Shown here one piece after another: positions 38,976-47,901 of a stretch of 64,000 nt of DNA (within the stretch, counting starts at the first letter, position 1; each line of letters begins with the position of its first letter). The position numbers and the translations under genes were made by a program. This DNA is from Mesorhizobium sp. B2-1-1 (lineage in GTDB: Bacteria; Pseudomonadota; Alphaproteobacteria; Rhizobiales; Rhizobiaceae). Under the pieces are notes generated by a model. It searched no databases. It saw nothing but the letters and a program-made list of their open reading frames with translations, and was not told the origin of the DNA. Location of the stretch: assembly GCF_006442975.2 (NCBI RefSeq), contig NZ_CP083954.1, forward strand, positions 4,595,501 through 4,659,500. The letters run 5' to 3'.

Positions 38976-39224
38976 ATGCTTGCCAGACCTGACGCCTACC
39001 GTTGTATCGAGTGCGGCCTGCCCTACCGGGCGGCGGGGTTCTCATACTATCACGGTGAATTGGAAAACGGCGCCGCCTATTGGTCGGATCGCGGTATATT
39101 GTGCTCGCCGAAATGCTCGCTCGCCCATCATCGCAAACGCGCGGCCGAAGGCACGCTGCCGCAACAGCCCGCGCCGGATCCGTTTGAAGTTCAGCCATTC
39201 GGCCGCGCTGACCGTCGCACTTGA
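38976..39224 (+). CDS. Small zinc-ribbon-like hypothetical protein
   Basis: This 82-residue protein has a CxxC near the start (YRCIECGLPYRAAG) and a CxxxC later (GILCSPKCSLAHH), a spacing suggesting one zinc site. The tail is proline-rich and basic. No family was recognised. The ATG at 38976 is chosen because the cysteine motif follows it closely. It is divergent from the acyl-CoA dehydrogenase and 38 bases upstream of the toxin-antitoxin module, but not clearly part of it. Confidence 0.65.
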   Translation: MLARPDAYRCIECGLPYRAAGFSYYHGELENGAAYWSDRGILCSPKCSLAHHRKRAAEGTLPQQPAPDPFEVQPFGRADRRT

Positions 39225-39250
39225 TATGTATTCCCGTACATACCGTGCTA
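39221..39250 (+). promoter_or_regulatory. Candidate promoter/operator of the toxin-antitoxin module
   Basis: Just upstream of the antitoxin ATG, TATGTA at 39225-39230 and TACATA at 39237-39242 form an inverted repeat around a six-base centre. It overlaps a possible -35 TTGATA at 39221. The position fits an autoregulatory operator bound by the DUF1778 antitoxin's ribbon-helix-helix domain. The promoter assignment is weak. Confidence 0.5.
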
Positions 39251-39262
39251 GAGGTGATCGAA

Positions 39263-39550
39263 ATGACAAACCAACTGACCCGTACCTCCCGTCTCGAAGC
39301 TCGGATATCCCCGGATATGCTGAGTGTGGTGAAACGTGCCGCCGAAATCCAGGGCCGCAGCGTCAGCGACTTCGTGGTCTCCGCAGCGCAGGAAGCTGCA
39401 CAACGCACCATTGAGGAGGTCGCTATCATCCGCCTGTCCATCGAGGATCAGCTCGCTCTGGTAGAGGCCATTCTCAATCCGCCCGAACCTAATGAAGCGC
39501 TGCGCAAAGCCGCCGACGCCTACAAGCGAGTTGTCGTCGAATCCCGGTGA
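39263..39550 (+). CDS. DUF1778 (TacA-type) antitoxin
   Basis: This 95-residue protein begins MTNQLTRTSRLEARISPDMLSVVKRAAEIQGRSVSDFVVSAAQEAA, a ribbon-helix-helix DNA-binding segment typical of DUF1778 antitoxins. The C-terminal part, LSIEDQLALVEAILNPPEPNEALRKAA, is the toxin-neutralising tail with the usual NPPxPNxAL motif. It overlaps the GNAT toxin gene by four bases. TacA represses its operon and blocks TacT in Salmonella. The same is expected here. Confidence 0.93.
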   Translation: MTNQLTRTSRLEARISPDMLSVVKRAAEIQGRSVSDFVVSAAQEAAQRTIEEVAIIRLSIEDQLALVEAILNPPEPNEALRKAADAYKRVVVESR

Positions 39551-40050
39551 GTCTAGGCTTGATCATCGAGCCGCTGGGCGGATCGTATGATCGTAAGGCA
39601 TTCAGCTGTGGCGTGCTGGCACTCGACCAATATCTACACGAGTTGGCAAGCCAGGACGTCAAACGCCGAGTTAGAAACTGCTTTGTCGCCGCGGACCGTG
39701 ATGTCGATCTCATTGCCGGATACTACACTCTTGCAGCGTCAAGTGTGCCCATCACTTCTCTGCCGGAAGACCTGACAAGACGCCTACCGCGTTACCCGGT
39801 CCTGCCCGCCATATTGATCGGAAGGTTGGCAGTCGATACCCGATATCAGGGACAAAGAGTAGGATCGATACTGATCGTGGATGCACTTCGGCGCTGCGCC
39901 CAAGCTGCTCCTGCTTCCTTCGCACTGATCGTCGACGCAAAGGACGACAAGGCCGCCGCCTTCTATTGCAAATATGGTTTCAGGCCATTTCAAGACCGGC
40001 GGTTGTCGCTGTTCCTATCGGTAGCGACGGCATTGAAGCTGTTCGGCTGA
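39547..40050 (+). CDS. GNAT-type toxin (TacT family)
   Basis: In this 167-residue acetyltransferase, the GTG start overlaps the antitoxin stop (GTGA). FSCGVLALDQYLHELASQDVKRRVRNCFVA and AGYYTLAASSVPITSLPE match TacT-like toxins, and LIGRLAVDTRYQGQRVGSILIVDALRR provides the acetyl-CoA loop (QGQRVG). The terminal AAFYCKYGFRPFQD contains the conserved Tyr. Known members acetylate the amino group of charged tRNAs and stop translation. Whether this module is active is untested. Confidence 0.93.
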   Translation: MSLGLIIEPLGGSYDRKAFSCGVLALDQYLHELASQDVKRRVRNCFVAADRDVDLIAGYYTLAASSVPITSLPEDLTRRLPRYPVLPAILIGRLAVDTRYQGQRVGSILIVDALRRCAQAAPASFALIVDAKDDKAAAFYCKYGFRPFQDRRLSLFLSVATALKLFG

Positions 40051-40126
40051 CGGACCGCATTGCCTTGAAAGCGAATCCTTAACCATAGCGGTCCAGGATT
40101 TGCCTTTGATCAACGGGGATTCCTGT

Positions 40127-41293
40127 TTGAAGAGAACGGCGCATCTTCTTCGCCGCCCAGCGATCGCTCTCGCGGCGATGATGGCGCTGACACCGGCGGC
40201 AAGGGCCTCGGATTTCTCCGAGCCGTGGAAAAGTGCCGACCGGGCGCTTGTCGTCGATGCCTACGAATACAATTCCATCGACTGGGCGCAGCTTGCCACG
40301 GACAGGCGCGTCGTCGGCTTCATCAACAAAGCCTCCGACGGCATGTCGCCGCCCTATTCCTGCTCCGGAGACGATACCGAGGTCAAACTCTGCAAGGCAC
40401 TGTGGAAACGCCATGCGGTGACGCGCGAACTGTTCCAGACGCGCAAGGTGGTCGCCAAGGCGCTCGGCCTGAAATGGGGCGCCTATCACCTCGCCCGCCC
40501 CGGCAATCCGGTCGAGCAGGCCAATAATTTCCTTGATTTCGCTGATCCCGCGCCGGACGACCTCATGGCCCTCGACATCGAAGGCATCGATCCCGCGCAA
40601 TGGATGTCGCTCGACGACGCCGAGGCGTTCGTGCGCCAGGTGCATCGGCGCATCGGCCGCTTCCCGGTACTCTACACCAATGGCAAGACCGCCCAGTATA
40701 TCGCCGACAACAGCTACAAATACCGGCTGCTGTCGCGGCTGCCGCTCTGGTACGCGCGCTACAAGCCTGACATCGACGTGCATTTTCCCATCGGCAACTG
40801 GCAAGGCTATGCGCTCTGGCAGTTTTCGGCGCAGGCCAATTGCGGCCGCTTCCGTTGCCCCTACAGGGTAGCCGGGACGCCGGACGACATCGACGTCAAC
40901 GTCGCGCCGACAGATGCCGCCATGCTGCGCCAGCAATGGCCGTTCGGCGGGCTGATCGACGTGCCCGCGGATTATCTCGCCAGCGTACCGGTGCCGCTCT
41001 CGCGCGAAGCCGCTTTGGCCGGCAAGACCACCCTCATCTACGCCGATGTGGCGACGCCGCCGAGTTTCGGGGAAATGGTCGCGGTGCTTGGTTCGCGCTG
41101 GTCGAAATTCCGCGACGGGTTCCGCATGCCTGTCGTGAAGACGGTGCCGCGGCGGCCGATCTTCGGCATCGTCCAATATGTCTCCTGGAAGCGCACCGGG
41201 CAGCGTACCCCAGCGCAACTCGACGCCGCCTTCGCTGCGGCGGCGGACCCGGTGAGCACCGCTTCTACCGAACCCGACCGCGGCAAACGCTGA
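40127..41293 (+). CDS. Exported glycoside hydrolase family 25 (lysozyme-like) protein
   Basis: This is a 388-residue protein. TTG at 40127 preceded by GGGGA gives a proper signal peptide (KRTAHLLRRPAIALAAMMALTPAARA). TTG at 40100 would lengthen it without reason. The GH25 barrel shows VVDAYEYNSIDWAQLATD at the start, KWGAYHLARPGNPVEQANNFLDF, and the catalytic acid region LMALDIEGID, followed by FPVLYTNGKTAQYI and WQGYALWQFSAQ. It would cleave peptidoglycan in the periplasm or outside. The C-terminal 100 residues are not part of the catalytic domain and were not recognised. Confidence 0.85.
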   Translation: MKRTAHLLRRPAIALAAMMALTPAARASDFSEPWKSADRALVVDAYEYNSIDWAQLATDRRVVGFINKASDGMSPPYSCSGDDTEVKLCKALWKRHAVTRELFQTRKVVAKALGLKWGAYHLARPGNPVEQANNFLDFADPAPDDLMALDIEGIDPAQWMSLDDAEAFVRQVHRRIGRFPVLYTNGKTAQYIADNSYKYRLLSRLPLWYARYKPDIDVHFPIGNWQGYALWQFSAQANCGRFRCPYRVAGTPDDIDVNVAPTDAAMLRQQWPFGGLIDVPADYLASVPVPLSREAALAGKTTLIYADVATPPSFGEMVAVLGSRWSKFRDGFRMPVVKTVPRRPIFGIVQYVSWKRTGQRTPAQLDAAFAAAADPVSTASTEPDRGKR

Positions 41294-41317
41294 ATTTGTG
41301 CGACCGGATGCTTGCGG

Positions 41318-42601
41318 TCAGCTTGCTCCTGCCGCTTCGCGCGCCACGGCCTGCCAGCCAATGTCGCGGCGGCAGAAGCCCTGCGGCCAGTCGATACGGT
41401 CGAGCGCGGCATAGGCCTTCTCCTGCGCCTCGCCGACAGTCGCGCCGACCGCGGTGACGTTCAAGACGCGACCGCCATTGGCGACCAGCGCACCGCCATT
41501 GATGGCGGTGCCGGCATGGAAAATCTGGGCGCCTTCGCTGGCAGCCTCATCGAGCCCGCGAATGACCGAGCCTTTTTCGGGCGTCCCGGGATAGCCCCTC
41601 GCGGCCATGACGACGGTCAGTGCCGCCTCGTCGCTCCAGCGCGCCGATATGTGCGCGAGCTGGCCATCGACGGCGGCATTGAGCAGCACCAGCAGGTCGT
41701 CCTTCAGCCGCATCATCAGCACCTGGCATTCGGGGTCGCCGAAGCGGGTGTTGTATTCGATCAGCTTCGGCCCTTCGTCCGTTATCATCAGCCCGGCGAA
41801 GAGAATGCCGGCGAAGGATGCACCCGTTAAAGCCATGCCGCGCATGGTCGGTTCGATGATCTCGCGCATGGTGCGCTCTACCATCTGCGGCGTCATTACC
41901 GGGGCCGGCGAATAGGCGCCCATGCCGCCGGTGTTGGGGCCGACATCACCGTCGCCGACGCGTTTGTGATCCTGCGCGGTGCCGAAGGGCAGTGCTGTAG
42001 TGCCGTCGCACAGGCAGAAGAAGCTGGCCTCCTCGCCGGTCAGAAACTCCTCGATCACCACTTCCGCGCCGGCCGTGCCGAAAGAGCCGTCGAAACAGGC
42101 GTCGAGCGCGGCCAGCGCCTCATCCATCGTCATTGCGACCGTGACGCCCTTGCCCGCGGCAAGGCCATCGGCCTTGATGACAATCGGCGTGCCCATCTTC
42201 TCGACATAGGCCTTGGCCGATGCCAGGTCTGAGAAACGGCCATAGGTGGCGGTGGGGATGTCATATCTGGCGCAGAGATCCTTGGTGAAGCCCTTCGATC
42301 CTTCGAGCCGCGCCGCCGCACGCGACGGGCCAAAGACGCGGATGCCCCAGCCGCGCAGATCGTCTGATATGCCGGCCACCAGCGGCCCTTCCGGCCCAAC
42401 CACTACGAGGTCGATCTGCTTGTCCTTGCAGAAGGCGGCGACAGCGGAATGATCGGCGATGTCGAGCTTGACCAGCTCCGCCTCGCGGCCGATGCCAGGA
42501 TTGCCGGGCGCAGCATAGAGCTTGGTCAGCAACGGCGACGCGGCGATCTTCCAGGCGAGCGCATGTTCGCGGCCGCCGGAGCCGAGAAGAAGAACGTTCA
42601 T
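41318..42601 (-). CDS. purD: Phosphoribosylamine-glycine ligase
   Basis: This 427-residue ATP-grasp enzyme catalyses the second step of purine synthesis. It begins [25 protein letters not shown], the standard N-terminus, so the ATG at 42601 is preferred to 42631. [33 protein letters not shown], and [17 protein letters not shown] with metal-binding residues are intact. Length matches the single-function bacterial form. It converges with the GH25 gene. Confidence 0.97.
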   Translation of the reverse strand: MNVLLLGSGGREHALAWKIAASPLLTKLYAAPGNPGIGREAELVKLDIADHSAVAAFCKDKQIDLVVVGPEGPLVAGISDDLRGWGIRVFGPSRAAARLEGSKGFTKDLCARYDIPTATYGRFSDLASAKAYVEKMGTPIVIKADGLAAGKGVTVAMTMDEALAALDACFDGSFGTAGAEVVIEEFLTGEEASFFCLCDGTTALPFGTAQDHKRVGDGDVGPNTGGMGAYSPAPVMTPQMVERTMREIIEPTMRGMALTGASFAGILFAGLMITDEGPKLIEYNTRFGDPECQVLMMRLKDDLLVLLNAAVDGQLAHISARWSDEAALTVVMAARGYPGTPEKGSVIRGLDEAASEGAQIFHAGTAINGGALVANGGRVLNVTAVGATVGEAQEKAYAALDRIDWPQGFCRRDIGWQAVAREAAGAS

Positions 42602-42714
42602 GGCCACCTCTTGATGCCTGTAATCTTCCAAAGAACCCGCTATTGCTCTCTGGACGACGGGTCAAGGCATCCGGGCGATTTGGTCGAAATTGCGCACGGG
42701 AACGTTACCCCTGC

Positions 42715-42750
42715 CAGAAAATCGGCGGCGTCCTCCGCCGCCGATTTCGG
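42715..42750 (-). terminator. Rho-independent terminator of the phytanoyl-CoA dioxygenase gene
   Basis: A perfect 12-bp stem (AAATCGGCGGCG at 42719-42730 with its complement at 42736-42747, five-base loop) lies about 12 bases downstream of the dioxygenase stop. On the minus strand it runs into TTTTC. It separates this gene from purD further downstream. Confidence 0.8.
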
Positions 42751-42759
42751 GCAAGCGCC

Positions 42760-43581
42760 TCAGCTCTGGAAGACGATCGGGAACCAGTCCTCGCGCAGCT
42801 TCTGCCCCGGCTGCATGCCATGGCCATGATAGGGCGGCGAGGTGCGCCCCGGCCGTTCGACATAGTGGGCGTCGTCGCCGACCCAGCGCAGCGAAAGCGC
42901 CCGCCGCCGCGCCGCAGTGAGGTTGCCGCGCGCGCCATGCGCTGTCCTGAAATCGAACAGGATGGCATCGCCCGGCTCCATTTCCCATTCAAGCACCTCC
43001 AGCGAGGGGTCCGTGTCTGGATCCGGCACCGGCAGGTAGTCGCCCTCGTCGGCATAGAAATTGCTGTCGTCGAGCCAACGCACCGGCAGGATCATCTTGT
43101 CCCATTTGTGCGAGCCGGCAATCAGCCGCAGCGTTGCCTCCTTTACAGGGTCGATAGGGATCCAGAAGCTCACCGTCTGCCGGCCGTCGACGAAGTAGTA
43201 AGGGATATCCTGATGCCAGGGCGTCGGCTTCTGGGTGCCCGGTTCCTTGACAAGGACATGATCGTGGAAGAACTGCGCCGTGCGCGACCGCATCACCGCG
43301 GCCGCCAGTTCGGCCGCCGGCGATTCGCGCACCAGCTTGACGAATTCGGGAATGCGTTCCCAGTTGCAGTAGTCGTCGAAGAAGCTGCCGCGGCCGTTGG
43401 CGATGTCCGAGGCGGTGGCGCTGCGGTTTTGCATGTTGCGCTCGATGCCGGCGGCGATCGTTTCGACCCAGTCCTTGAAAGCGCCGCGGATGCAGACAGC
43501 GCCGTCGCGCTGGTAATCCGCTATTGTCCGCGCATCGATCAAGCCTGTGTCGATCGCGCGAGGTGCGGTCCGGGAAGCCAT
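42760..43581 (-). CDS. Phytanoyl-CoA dioxygenase (PhyH) family protein
   Basis: This 273-residue Fe(II)/2-oxoglutarate oxygenase has the iron triad in TPWHQDIPYYF (His and Asp) and DFRTAHGARGN (late His). An Arg for 2-oxoglutarate is expected shortly after, in the RRRALSLRW segment. PhyH-family enzymes hydroxylate varied substrates, including phosphonates, quorum signals and ectoine. The substrate is unknown. The gene is divergent from a LysR regulator that probably controls it and is followed by its own terminator. Confidence 0.9.
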   Translation of the reverse strand: MASRTAPRAIDTGLIDARTIADYQRDGAVCIRGAFKDWVETIAAGIERNMQNRSATASDIANGRGSFFDDYCNWERIPEFVKLVRESPAAELAAAVMRSRTAQFFHDHVLVKEPGTQKPTPWHQDIPYYFVDGRQTVSFWIPIDPVKEATLRLIAGSHKWDKMILPVRWLDDSNFYADEGDYLPVPDPDTDPSLEVLEWEMEPGDAILFDFRTAHGARGNLTAARRRALSLRWVGDDAHYVERPGRTSPPYHGHGMQPGQKLREDWFPIVFQS

Positions 43582-43640
43582 GGCATTCTCCTTTCAGGGA
43601 TCGATGCCACTATCGCAACCCTCTTTCATTCAGTAAAATA

Positions 43641-43667
43641 ATAACTTCTGATCCGTCATATAGTTAT
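43641..43667. promoter_or_regulatory. Candidate LysR-type binding site between the dioxygenase and regulator genes
   Basis: In an AT-rich intergenic stretch, ATAACT (43641-43646) and AGTTAT (43662-43667) form an inverted repeat with 15 bases between them, just before the LysR start codon. LysR regulators typically bind imperfect dyads with a T-N11-A core in divergent promoters of this type. The site is inferred from symmetry and place only. Confidence 0.5.
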
Positions 43668-43672
43668 ATTCT

Positions 43673-44584
43673 ATGAGCCCTACCCTCACGCAATTGCGCT
43701 ATCTGGTTGCCGTCGCTCGCCATGGCAGCGTTACCCGCGCGGCCAGGGCGTTGAACGTTTCACAGCCGTCCATTTCGGTGGCCATCGACGCGGTCGAACA
43801 GGATTTCGGCCAGAAACTCTTCGTGCGCCAGCGCGGAAGCGGCGTTTCGCTGACATCCTTCGGCCGCGCCGTGGTGGCCAAGGCGAAACAGGTCCTTGCC
43901 GAGACGGACGAGCTCATCGGTCTCGGCTCGCGCAAGTCGGCGCTCGGGGGCGAACTGGTGCTCGGATGCTTCGAAGATCTGGCGCCTTATTTCGCGCCGG
44001 CCCTGATCCGCGCCTTCTCGGAACGCCATCCTGAGGTTGCAGTGATCGTGCGCGACGAGACCTTCGAGACGCTCGGGCGGCGCCTCGGCGATGCCGCCGT
44101 CGACCTCGGGCTCACCTACGATCTCGGCCTGCCTTCGCATTTCGCCCGTATCCTGCTGCATGAACTCAGGCCGCATGCGCTTTTGCCGGCCGGACACGTG
44201 CTGGCGGATCGTCCCGATGTCAGCCTGGCCGATCTGGCCGCCTATCCGCTGATCACGACGGACCAGCCGCATAGCTGGCAGCACATGCTGGACCTGTTCC
44301 GCAGCCGTGGCCTGTCGCCGATCGCCGACAGGCAGACAAGCTCGTTCGAACTCCAGCGCAGCATGGTGGCCAACGGCTTCGGCGTCGCCGTCAGCTACAC
44401 GAGGCCGCATGGCGACCGCAGCTATGACGGCTTGCCTCTCGTCTGCAAACCGCTTTCCGATCCGCTGCCCATGCAGCGCATCATCCTCACCCATGACACG
44501 CATCAGCGCCTGCCCAATGCCGTGCTGGCCTTCATCGACGTGGCAAAGGGCTGGTTCTCCACCCGCGACATCTTCGCCTCCTGA
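43673..44584 (+). CDS. LysR family transcriptional regulator
   Basis: This 303-residue protein has an N-terminal winged helix-turn-helix (LTQLRYLVAVARHGSVTRAARALNVSQPSISVAIDAVEQDFG) and a C-terminal periplasmic-binding-like effector domain (residues 90-295). It is divergently transcribed from the PhyH dioxygenase gene with a 91-base shared gap, the usual layout of a LysR and its target. The effector is probably the dioxygenase substrate or a derivative (inference). Confidence 0.94.
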   Translation: MSPTLTQLRYLVAVARHGSVTRAARALNVSQPSISVAIDAVEQDFGQKLFVRQRGSGVSLTSFGRAVVAKAKQVLAETDELIGLGSRKSALGGELVLGCFEDLAPYFAPALIRAFSERHPEVAVIVRDETFETLGRRLGDAAVDLGLTYDLGLPSHFARILLHELRPHALLPAGHVLADRPDVSLADLAAYPLITTDQPHSWQHMLDLFRSRGLSPIADRQTSSFELQRSMVANGFGVAVSYTRPHGDRSYDGLPLVCKPLSDPLPMQRIILTHDTHQRLPNAVLAFIDVAKGWFSTRDIFAS

Positions 44585-44652
44585 AGCGCTGACGAATGCC
44601 ACTGCCCTGCTCGCCGCTTGACGGTTTGCGCGGCTGCTGCCACTCCATCGTC

Positions 44653-45636
44653 ATGGAAACGGTTCAGTCGAAAGCAGCCCAGGGCCGCGTCGCCGACGCG
44701 CCGAACGGCCATTGGGTCTACCGCGTGCTGCCGCGGCCGATATGGCCCTACGCACAGCTTGCCCGATGGGACCGGCCGATCGGCTGGCAGTTGCTTTTGT
44801 GGCCGTGCTGGTGGTCCGCGGCTCTCGCGGCCAGCGCCTATCCGCGCCCGGGCGATCCGCTGCTTTCACTGCTGCCGGCGCCCTTGTATCTCGTGCTGTT
44901 CCTGGCCGGCGCCATCGCCATGCGCGGCGCCGGCTGCACCTACAACGACTTGGCTGACGAAGACATCGACAATCAGGTCGAGCGCACGCGCTCGCGGCCG
45001 CTTCCGTCGGGCAAGGTCACGCGGCGTGGGGCGTGGCTGTTTGTCATCCTGCAGGCACTGGTCGGACTTGCCGTGCTCTTGCAGTTCAACAGCTTCGCCG
45101 TCCTGCTCGGCGTCTGCTCGCTGGCCATCGTCGCCATCTATCCATTCATGAAGCGGATCACCAACTGGCCGCAACTGGTTCTCGGCCTTGCCTTTTCCTG
45201 GGGCGCGCTGATGGGATGGGCGGTTGAGTTCGGCGACCTCGACGGGCCGGCCATCATGCTCTATCTCGGCTCGATCCTGTGGGTGATCGGCTACGACACG
45301 ATCTATGCGCACCAGGACAAGGAAGACGACGCCATCGTCGGCGTACGCTCGACCGCGCGCCTGTTCGGCGACAACACCAAGTCGTGGCTGGCCGGGCTTT
45401 ACGGCGGCGCGCTTGTCTGCTTCGCCATCGCCTTCGCGTCAGCGCAGGCCCCTGTCGTGGCTCTGGCCGGACTTATCGCCGCCGGCGCCCACATGGCGCG
45501 GCAGATCCTGGTGCTGGATATCGACAATCCGGATCAATGCCTGCGGCTGTTCAGGTCGAACAACCAGGTCGGCTGGCTGATCTTCCTCGGCCTCATCGGC
45601 GGCGCGCTGTGGGTGGCGCTGAAGCCGCTGGTGTAG
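44653..45636 (+). CDS. ubiA: 4-hydroxybenzoate polyprenyltransferase
   Basis: This 327-residue membrane prenyltransferase of ubiquinone synthesis carries both Asp-rich motifs: GAGCTYNDLADEDIDNQVERTRSRPLPSG and GYDTIYAHQDKEDDAIVGVRSTARLFG. The second, DKEDDA, is typical of UbiA as distinct from heme O synthase. The start at 44653 (METVQSKAAQGRV) is preferred to 44596. The polyprenyl chain would come from the IspB-like synthase encoded at 58.3-59.3 kb. It follows the LysR gene but need not be co-regulated. Confidence 0.95.
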   Translation: METVQSKAAQGRVADAPNGHWVYRVLPRPIWPYAQLARWDRPIGWQLLLWPCWWSAALAASAYPRPGDPLLSLLPAPLYLVLFLAGAIAMRGAGCTYNDLADEDIDNQVERTRSRPLPSGKVTRRGAWLFVILQALVGLAVLLQFNSFAVLLGVCSLAIVAIYPFMKRITNWPQLVLGLAFSWGALMGWAVEFGDLDGPAIMLYLGSILWVIGYDTIYAHQDKEDDAIVGVRSTARLFGDNTKSWLAGLYGGALVCFAIAFASAQAPVVALAGLIAAGAHMARQILVLDIDNPDQCLRLFRSNNQVGWLIFLGLIGGALWVALKPLV

Positions 45637-45644
45637 TTTTCTTT

Positions 45645-45690
45645 CCCTTCTCCCCGTTTACGGAGAGAAGGTGGCGGCAGCCGGCGCCAG
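45645..45690 (+). repeat. Palindromic interspersed repeat, truncated copy
   Basis: Directly after ubiA, CCTTCTCCCCGTTTACGGAGAGAAGG is a hairpin (stem CCTTCTC/GAGAAGG) followed by TGGCGGCAGCCGGCGCC. It resembles the two-hairpin repeats elsewhere in the window but lacks the GGTGGGG end. It may terminate ubiA transcription and that of the convergent DUF6101 gene. Confidence 0.6.
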
Positions 45691-45711
45691 CCTTCCAGAC
45701 AGAATTTCAGC

Positions 45712-46278
45712 CTATTCGCGCGCGATGATCTCCTCGCCGCCGATCACCAGCCTGAGACCGAGGTCACCCGCCCTGCGGCGGGCGAGGAAGCGCGGGCGGC
45801 GCATGGTCGAAACGCGGCCCTTGCGGCGGTCCTGCGGCGGCAGCGTCTTGATGGCGGCGCCGAGCGATTCCTCCAGCGTGCGGGCGATGCCGTCCGATTC
45901 GATCAACAGCATCGGCAGGCGATAGGCGTCGGCCCAGGCGCGCCAGTCGGCGGCGACGTCGTCGAGATCGTCGGCCACCAGCAGCGGCACCGACAGCATC
46001 GGATCATTGTGCAGGAGTTCCAAAGTCACCGTGACGTTACCTTCCGGGTCCTCCATCGCGCGGGCGGCAACGCCGCGGAACGCATTGGCGGGCAGAGCGA
46101 TGATTGCCGGTACGCCGCTCATCTCGAGCAGGCGGCGGATCACGGCGCCACGGTGGTCGATGGTGAAGGTCACGTCGCCATAGTCGTCGCGCGTGGCGTA
46201 GCTTACCACCTGCGGCAGGCGGAATGGGTCGAGGCGCATGTTGCGTCCCGCCCAGACTGGCTTCAGTCCAGTGTTCAT
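45712..46278 (-). CDS. DUF6101 family protein
   Basis: This 188-residue soluble protein begins MNTGLKPVWAGRNMRLDPFRLPQVVSYATRD and ends with a basic RRPRFLARRRAGDLGLRLVIGGEEIIARE. It resembles a rhizobial conserved protein family (DUF6101) with no assigned function. No membrane segments, signal peptide or catalytic motif are evident. It is transcribed alone on the minus strand, downstream of the GlcD-type oxidase. Confidence 0.75.
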   Translation of the reverse strand: MNTGLKPVWAGRNMRLDPFRLPQVVSYATRDDYGDVTFTIDHRGAVIRRLLEMSGVPAIIALPANAFRGVAARAMEDPEGNVTVTLELLHNDPMLSVPLLVADDLDDVAADWRAWADAYRLPMLLIESDGIARTLEESLGAAIKTLPPQDRRKGRVSTMRRPRFLARRRAGDLGLRLVIGGEEIIARE

Positions 46279-46361
46279 TGAATGCCTTCCTGTTTCTCCT
46301 GAGAGCCGGTGTCCGGTTCTCTCCGGGCCAGTTTTCCCGGCCTCGTTATGGGGAAACAGTA

Positions 46362-46384
46362 GCGCGGCCTCCTTACCGCCGCGC
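46362..46384. terminator. Possible hairpin terminator downstream of the GlcD-type oxidase
   Basis: GCGCGGC at 46362-46368 and GCCGCGC at 46378-46384 form a 7-bp stem with a nine-base loop about 75 bases beyond the oxidase stop on the minus strand. The following T-tract is poor (TACTGTTT). Plausible only. Confidence 0.35.
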
Positions 46385-46460
46385 TTAAGAAAGTCGGTTA
46401 AATTTTGCTGATCACGGGGATGGTTATCGGAATGCGACCGAGCGCTTGAATCCGAAAGGA

Positions 46461-47891
46461 TCAGATAACCTTACCAGGATTCATGATGCCGGCGGGGTCG
46501 AAGGCCACCTTGACCCTGCGCATCAGGTCGATCGCCATCGGCGGGGCGGTGGCGATCAGTTCGTCCCGCTTCAACTGGCCGATGCCGTGCTCGGCCGAGA
46601 TCGAGCCGTGGAAGGAGCGCACGACGTCGTGCACGGCCTTGTTCATGGGGTGGTAGAGATCGAGGAACGCCTGGTCGTCGCCGTCGACTGGCCGCGAGAT
46701 GTTATAGTGGAGATTGCCGTCGCCCATATGGCCGAAGCAGACCACGCGCGCTCCGGGGCTGACCGAAGCCACCGCGCCGGCGGCCTCTTCGATGAAACGT
46801 GGGATCGATGCCACCGGCACCGAAATGTCATGCTTGATCGAGGCGCCCTCGGGCTTCTGTGCGTCGGGCAACACCTCGCGGAAATTCCAGAAGGCATCGC
46901 CCTGGGCGAGGCTGGCCGCGATCACCGCATCGCCGACGATTTCCTGTTCCAGCCCGGCCCCGAGCACGTCCTCGATCAGGGCCCTGGCATCCTCCGGTGA
47001 ACGGCCGGACGAGATCTGCATCAGCACATACCACGGCCAATCCTGCGCCAGCGGCCGCACCACGCCCTGGGCATGCGCCAGCGTAAAATCGTAGGGCCGC
47101 TTGCCGATCAGCTCGAAGGCGGTGAGCGCGGCGCCGGCGCGGTCCGTCGCCAGGCTGAACAGCGACAGCGCCGCCTCGGCCGACGGCAGGCCGACGAACG
47201 CAACCTCGCGACCTTTCGGCTTCGGGAACAGTTTCAGCACGGCGGCGGTGATGATGCCGAGCGTGCCTTCGGCGCCGACGAACAGGTTCTTGAGGTCGTA
47301 GCCGGTATTGTCCTTCTTCAGCTTGCGCAGATCGTCGAACACTTCGCCCGTCGGCAGCACCACCTCGACGCCCAGGCAAAGCTCGCGCGCATTGCCATAG
47401 GCCAGCACGCCGGTGCCGCCTGCATTGGAGGAAAGGTTACCGCCGATCTGGCAGGAGCCCTGCGCGGCCAGCGACAGCGGAAACAGCCGGTCGGCGGCAT
47501 CGGCCGCTTCCTGCAACGTCTGCAAGATGACGCCGGCCTCCGCCGTCACGGTGTTGGACAAGGCATCGATCTCGCGGATGCGGTTCAGCCGCGACAGGGA
47601 CAGCACGATTTCGCGGCCGGACCTGTCCGGCACCTGGGCGCCGACCAACCCGGTATTGCCGCTTTGCGGCACGATTGGCGTTGCCGTCTCGGTCGCCAGC
47701 CGCAGGATCCGGCTGACCTCCTCGACGCTGCCTGGCCGCAGCACGAGCGATGTCGCGCCATGCCATAGCCCGCGCCGTTCGGTGATGTAGGGTGCTATAT
47801 CGCGCTGGTCGCGCAACGCGTATTTTTCGCCTACGATCGCCGCGAAGCGGTCGATGAGAGCGGTGTCGGGAATCTCGGCGATGTCGGTCAT
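46461..47891 (-). CDS. FAD-binding oxidase, GlcD/D-2-hydroxyacid dehydrogenase type
   Basis: In this 476-residue flavoprotein of the VAO fold, the FAD-binding part has IVPQSGNTGLVGAQVPD and NLSSNAGGTGVLAYGNAREL. The C-terminal oxidase domain ends with GHMGDGNLHYNISRP and AEHGIGQLKRDEL, typical of D-lactate or D-2-hydroxyglutarate dehydrogenases. It oxidises a D-2-hydroxyacid, passing electrons to a quinone, cytochrome or ETF. Sequence alone does not choose among substrates. The start at 47891 is used. The longer frame runs through the next gene. It follows the threonylcarbamoyl-AMP synthase by ten bases. Confidence 0.92.
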   Translation of the reverse strand: MTDIAEIPDTALIDRFAAIVGEKYALRDQRDIAPYITERRGLWHGATSLVLRPGSVEEVSRILRLATETATPIVPQSGNTGLVGAQVPDRSGREIVLSLSRLNRIREIDALSNTVTAEAGVILQTLQEAADAADRLFPLSLAAQGSCQIGGNLSSNAGGTGVLAYGNARELCLGVEVVLPTGEVFDDLRKLKKDNTGYDLKNLFVGAEGTLGIITAAVLKLFPKPKGREVAFVGLPSAEAALSLFSLATDRAGAALTAFELIGKRPYDFTLAHAQGVVRPLAQDWPWYVLMQISSGRSPEDARALIEDVLGAGLEQEIVGDAVIAASLAQGDAFWNFREVLPDAQKPEGASIKHDISVPVASIPRFIEEAAGAVASVSPGARVVCFGHMGDGNLHYNISRPVDGDDQAFLDLYHPMNKAVHDVVRSFHGSISAEHGIGQLKRDELIATAPPMAIDLMRRVKVAFDPAGIMNPGKVI

Positions 47892-47901
47892 GTGCGCGAA
47901 A

